A stretch of DNA of 24,384 bases. Source: an uncultured Synergistales bacterium (lineage in GTDB: Bacteria; Synergistota; Synergistia; Synergistales; Aminobacteriaceae). A program made the translations under genes and the position numbers. A model generated the notes under the pieces. The model worked only from the letters and a program-made list of their open reading frames with translations. It ran no database searches and was not told the origin of the DNA. Below, one piece after another: positions 22,960-24,384 of this stretch (its first letter is position 1; each line of letters begins with the position of its first letter). Location: assembly GCA_937957815.1 (NCBI GenBank), contig CALFXN010000088.1, positions 1 to 24,384 on the forward strand. The letters run 5' to 3'.

Positions 22960-24384
22960 ATGACGATCCGGAACAAGTTGATTGCGATGGCGGTCGTGGT
23001 TCTCGCGGTGATCGCGACGATGGCGGGGGTGACCTATTACCGGGGCGGGAGCATCATCACCGGCCTCGTGAATACCGCCGGAATGGAAACCATCAGAAGC
23101 GCTGCCCAGAATATCGACGTGCGGCTCAGTAAAATCGAAGCGGTTGTCATGACGGCGGCCGAGACGGTCCGCGACGCGATGCTCCGGCTGGGTGTCACGG
23201 ACGAGGACGGCGTCGAGAAGATCGTCGCGTCCCTGACGAACAGGACGAAGTCAGAGGGAATCCTCGACATCTACATGGGGCACGAGGCGACGGGCAAGTT
23301 CTCCGACGGAACGGGGTGGAAGGAACCCGCGGACTACGACTGCAAGGTTCGTCCCTGGTACAAACAGGCGGTCGCCGCGGGCAAGGACACGGTCATCTTC
23401 ACCGACCCCTACGTCGACGCGATCACCAAAAAGACGGTCATCTCGGCCGCAACGGCCGTCTACGACAATTCAGGAAAGCTTCTCGGCGTCGTCGGGGGAG
23501 ATGTCGACCTGAGCAGTATGAACGACTACATCGTCGGGTTGCAGATTTTCGGCAAGGGGAGCGGCGTCATGATCCTCAGGAGCGGAATCTTCGCGGCATA
23601 CCGCGTCGCGGAGGACGTCCTGAAGGCCAACATGATGACGGACAGCAAGTTTCCAGAGCCCGTGCGGAACATCGCGAAGAAGATGGTCGCCGGAGAGAGC
23701 GGATTCGAAACCTACACCTACCAGGGCGAAGACCGCCAGATATTCTTCGCACCTGCGAGCCGCGACTTCTTCCTCGGAATCTTCTTTCCGAGATCCGTCG
23801 TCACCGGAATGGTGCGGGGACTTACGAACGTCCTGCTCGCGATCGCGGTCATCGCGATCCTCGTGACGGGCGGCGTCATCTTCGTCATCGCCAGGGGACT
23901 CACGAAGTCCATCGGATCGATGGCGACGGTCACCGGACGGCTCGGAGCCGGAGATCTCACCGTGAAATACGACGACTCCGGGAAGGACGAGATCGCCCGG
24001 ATCTCCCGGGTCCTCAACGCCATGGTCGCGTCCCTTCGGGAGGTCATGACCTCGATCCGGAAGGAATCCGAGGAAACGGCGAAGCGCGCCGAAACCCTCG
24101 CGTCGCTTTCGGAGGAGACGCTCTCCTCGATGGAGGAGGTCTCGGGATCGATCGAGAAGGTGCAGGACATGGTGGAGCACAGCTCCTCGGCGCTCCAGGA
24201 GACGAACGCGTCGATCGAGGAGATCGCGTCGAGCGCGCAGTCGGCCGCGAAGGCGTCCGGCGACGGGGCCGAGGGCGCCACGCAGGCTTCCGAGGCGGCG
24301 AAGGGCTCTCTCTCCGAAGTCAACCTCGCCATCGGCAACATCAGGAACGCCGCGGGGGAATCGGCGAAGAGCATCGATCGGATC
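22960..24384 (+). CDS. Methyl-accepting chemotaxis protein with amino-acid-type Cache, C-terminus cut off
   Basis: 475 residues are visible; the frame is open to the window end. The ATG at 22960 has GGAGGG seven bases upstream. TM1 spans about 6-27, the double-Cache domain about 35-280, TM2 about 287-312 and HAMP about 312-365, followed by the start of the signalling coiled coil. The Cache domain has Y126, R131, W133, Y134 and D181, the residue pattern of amino-acid-binding dCache domains. It resembles the Cache domain of the HD-GYP protein at 1-2211 much more than those of the two identical receptors. The hairpin tip lies beyond the window. It is divergent from the amino-acid operon and could report on the same or related compounds. 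Confidence 0.93.
   Translation, partial: MTIRNKLIAMAVVVLAVIATMAGVTYYRGGSIITGLVNTAGMETIRSAAQNIDVRLSKIEAVVMTAAETVRDAMLRLGVTDEDGVEKIVASLTNRTKSEGILDIYMGHEATGKFSDGTGWKEPADYDCKVRPWYKQAVAAGKDTVIFTDPYVDAITKKTVISAATAVYDNSGKLLGVVGGDVDLSSMNDYIVGLQIFGKGSGVMILRSGIFAAYRVAEDVLKANMMTDSKFPEPVRNIAKKMVAGESGFETYTYQGEDRQIFFAPASRDFFLGIFFPRSVVTGMVRGLTNVLLAIAVIAILVTGGVIFVIARGLTKSIGSMATVTGRLGAGDLTVKYDDSGKDEIARISRVLNAMVASLREVMTSIRKESEETAKRAETLASLSEETLSSMEEVSGSIEKVQDMVEHSSSALQETNASIEEIASSAQSAAKASGDGAEGATQASEAAKGSLSEVNLAIGNIRNAAGESAKSIDRI

Noticed and set aside
1..24384. RNA genes, CRISPR arrays and prophage genes
   Set aside because: No cloverleaf, rRNA-like segment, regularly spaced repeat array or phage gene was recognised in the window.

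Overview
The window is 24.4 kb of GC-rich bacterial DNA with dense coding and little intergenic space. It carries chemoreceptors and c-di-GMP genes, a TRAP transporter, and three kinds of oxygen-sensitive (Fe-S or Fe-dependent) lyase acting on amino or hydroxy acids. This suggests a motile, anaerobic, amino-acid-fermenting Gram-negative bacterium. Synergistota would fit this gene set well, but no taxonomic marker gene is present, so that is an inference. I saw no rRNA, tRNA, CRISPR array or transposase.

Left part (1-11462), mostly signalling. A Cache-GAF-HD-GYP phosphodiesterase, cut by the window edge, meets a three-GAF-like orphan protein head-on, with overlapping stop codons. Next come two chemoreceptor genes that differ at only two positions over 2.1 kb. 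They flank a PilZ-domain c-di-GMP receptor gene. All three genes share a promoter-like block. A transcriptional regulator with a degenerate receiver domain and a ClC-type chloride/proton antiporter with an RCK_C tail follow.

Central part (11460-22294), on the minus strand. A single nine-gene operon appears to run from a good sigma-70-type promoter at 22265-22294 to a strong hairpin terminator at 12409-12448. In order of transcription it encodes an ornithine cyclodeaminase/mu-crystallin family dehydrogenase, a one-chain Fe-S L-serine ammonia-lyase, a CyuA/UPF0597 lyase, TRAP subunits DctQ, DctM and DctP, an opine dehydrogenase family enzyme, and a split UxaA-type dehydratase (SAF subunit plus large subunit). 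Immediately downstream on the same strand is an FCD-type GntR regulator. A perfect 13-bp palindrome overlaps the operon's predicted transcription start, and a related core sits in the regulator's own leader, so this regulator probably represses both.

How the genes may work together (inference): the TRAP system imports an organic anion. The two dehydrogenases oxidise a C-N bond in an amino acid or opine-type compound, and the lyases remove beta-substituents to give pyruvate-type 2-oxo acids and ammonia. The substrate is unknown. The split UxaA architecture leaves sulfolactate or a sugar acid possible.

Right part (22295-24384), plus strand. A regulatory region with spaced GAGCAAAT repeats precedes a small cysteine-bearing PAS-like protein and a further chemoreceptor, which is cut by the window edge. 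This receptor's Cache domain and that of the HD-GYP protein both carry the residue pattern known for amino-acid-binding dCache domains, which matches the catabolic theme.
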